This document shows positions 7,457 through 8,216 of a DNA stretch of 8,216 nt, piece by piece. The notes under the pieces are model-generated. The model ran no database searches, was not told the DNA's origin, and saw only the letters and a list, made by a program, of their open reading frames with translations. The DNA lies in assembly GCA_022572825.1 (NCBI GenBank), contig JACZVE010000118.1, forward strand, positions 1 through 8,216. The letters run 5' to 3'. This stretch comes from SAR324 cluster bacterium (GTDB lineage Bacteria; SAR324; JACQKK01). The position numbers and the translations under genes were made by a program. The first letter of the stretch is position 1. Every line of letters begins with the position of its first letter.

Positions 7457-7915
7457 ACGCTGCCGGCTGGTCTGGCTGGAACTGGCCTGCGATTTGCGGC
7501 TGGCCGATTCCCCGGATCCGCCCGGCGATGGTGTTCCCGAAAAGCGGATGAACGCCGGCAACCGTCGTGGTGTAGCCGGCACCCCCGTTGCGATTGATCG
7601 CGATGACGCGCTGCAAGCGGCCCGCCACGCCCAGTGGGAGCGTTCGTAGCCTGGCCTGTTGTCGACCCACAGCGATGCGGCGGAGATGGCCGCCGCGTCC
7701 GCGCCCAGCAACAGCGGTTTGAGGGTTTGGTTGACCACGGCCGCCACGGCCGCGGGCACTCCGTAACCGAACGCCTCGCCGTAGCCGGTCAGCCCGTCGT
7801 CGGTGCGAACGCGGACGATCACCTGCCCCGCCGAACCCCACACGAACGGAACCTGCGGCCCGGTTTTGCTCGGGGGGATGGAAAGGTGGAAGGCCTCGAC
7901 GTCGGTGATTTTCAT
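7379..7915 (-). pseudogene. Truncated mandelate racemase/muconate lactonizing enzyme (enolase superfamily), N-terminal domain only
   Basis: The start at 7915 (MKITDVEAFHLSIPP) has a GGAG ribosome binding site 8 nt upstream (complement of 7924-7927). Residues 1 to about 100 fit the enolase-superfamily N-terminal capping domain: QVIVRVRTDDGLTGYGEAFG (31-50), then VPAAVAAVVNQTLKPLLLGAD. This family abstracts a proton alpha to a carboxylate in sugar acids or related compounds, using Lys/Asp/Glu residues in a C-terminal barrel of about 250 residues. That barrel is missing. After about WAWRAACSA (near 7604) the frame runs on for about 75 unconvincing Ser/Pro/Arg-rich residues to a stop at 7379-7381, overlapping the cyclase end tail to tail. 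Another minus frame has better G/C-ending codons over about 7457-7610, so a frameshift or junction near 7600-7620 is likely. Only about 150 bases separate it from the cyclase gene, so a whole barrel cannot fit. A GTG at 7966 in frame is unlikely, as it overlaps the upstream gene. Confidence 0.75.
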
Positions 7916-7949
7916 CGTTCGCACTCCGGAGGTTCGATTTCGGGCCGGC

Positions 7950-8216
7950 TCAGGCGACGGTGTCACCGGTAGCGCCCGCGGCCCCGCCTTTCATCCGCAC
8001 CAGATAAACCAGTCCATAGACCACCGGCGTATCCAGCAGGGCGATGGAGTATTTCACGGCCAGTTGCCCGGCCATCAAGGGCAACAGCGGCAGTTGGCCG
8101 TAAAAGGCGATGGTGATGAACAGGCAGGTGTCCAGGGTTTGGGAGAGCAAGGTGGAAACGTTGTTCCGAATCCAGAGGTGCCGGGCGGCGAACAACTCCT
8201 TGATTCGATTGAAAAT
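7950..8216 (-). CDS. yhhQ: Queuosine precursor transporter, VUT/YhhQ (DUF165) family, C-terminal part
   Basis: The frame enters from the right edge and ends at 7950, giving the last 88 residues. It shows the typical C-terminal half of VUT/YhhQ proteins: WIRNNVSTLLSQTLDTCLFI (Arg-Asn-Asn, Ser-Gln, Asp-Thr), then IAFYG, a GQ..VK helix and ALLDTPVVYGLVYLV. These inner-membrane proteins take up queuosine precursors such as preQ0/preQ1 for tRNA modification; that role comes from family knowledge. At least two membrane helices are visible here. The tail after the last helix is short and Gly/Ala-rich. The stop lies 34 nt before the start of the enolase-superfamily fragment on the same strand, so the two could be cotranscribed, though they have no obvious shared pathway. 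The N-terminal half lies outside the window. Confidence 0.85.
   Translation of the reverse strand: MFNRIKELFAARHLWIRNNVSTLLSQTLDTCLFITIAFYGQLPLLPLMAGQLAVKYSIALLDTPVVYGLVYLVRMKGGAAGATGDTVA

Noticed and set aside
1..8216. CRISPR array, tRNA, rRNA, insertion sequence or defence gene
   Set aside because: No spaced direct repeats, no tRNA or rRNA signature stretches and no transposase or nuclease motifs were seen on either strand.

Overview
The window is GC-rich and gene-dense. It carries two plus-strand transcription units followed by a minus-strand block at the right end. A class I adenylate cyclase, a queuosine-precursor (VUT/YhhQ) transporter and a dipeptide-type ABC importer together suggest a Gram-negative bacterium, probably proteobacterial in the broad sense. 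The cyclase is clearly unlike the enterobacterial form, so I do not name a lineage.

Bases 1-4259 are the distal part of a peptide-importer (Dpp/Opp/Yej-type) operon. It contains the last 33 codons of an ATPase subunit (to 104), a family-5 extracytoplasmic binding protein (118-2079), a DppB-type permease (2095-3093) and a DppC/YejE-type permease (3090-4259). The genes are tightly packed: gaps of 13 and 15 nt, then a 4-nt ATGA overlap. The binding protein delivers substrate, the two permeases form the channel, and the ATPase powers it. The substrate cannot be read from sequence; a peptide or peptide-like compound is the family default.

Bases 4260-4618 hold no gene but contain three perfect inverted repeats. 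One arm of the third has a second exact copy about 100 nt upstream, so alternative RNA foldings are possible. Bases 4619-7456 encode a large, divergent class I adenylate cyclase (CyaA family). It keeps the nucleotidyltransferase core (GS...SDLD). It carries an insertion of about 115 residues directly after the metal-binding DxD and lacks the C-terminal regulatory domain of E. coli CyaA.

From 7379 to the right edge two genes run on the minus strand. The first is the C-terminal 88 residues of a VUT/YhhQ-family transporter. It is followed 34 nt later by a gene with a good ribosome binding site that starts as a mandelate racemase/muconate lactonizing enzyme (enolase superfamily) but loses recognisable similarity after about 100 residues. 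There is no room for its barrel domain before the cyclase gene, so it looks like a truncated remnant and a probable rearrangement breakpoint.

I found no CRISPR array, tRNA, rRNA, insertion sequence or defence system. The most unusual items are the cyclase architecture, the structured intergenic region before it, and the truncated enolase-superfamily gene.
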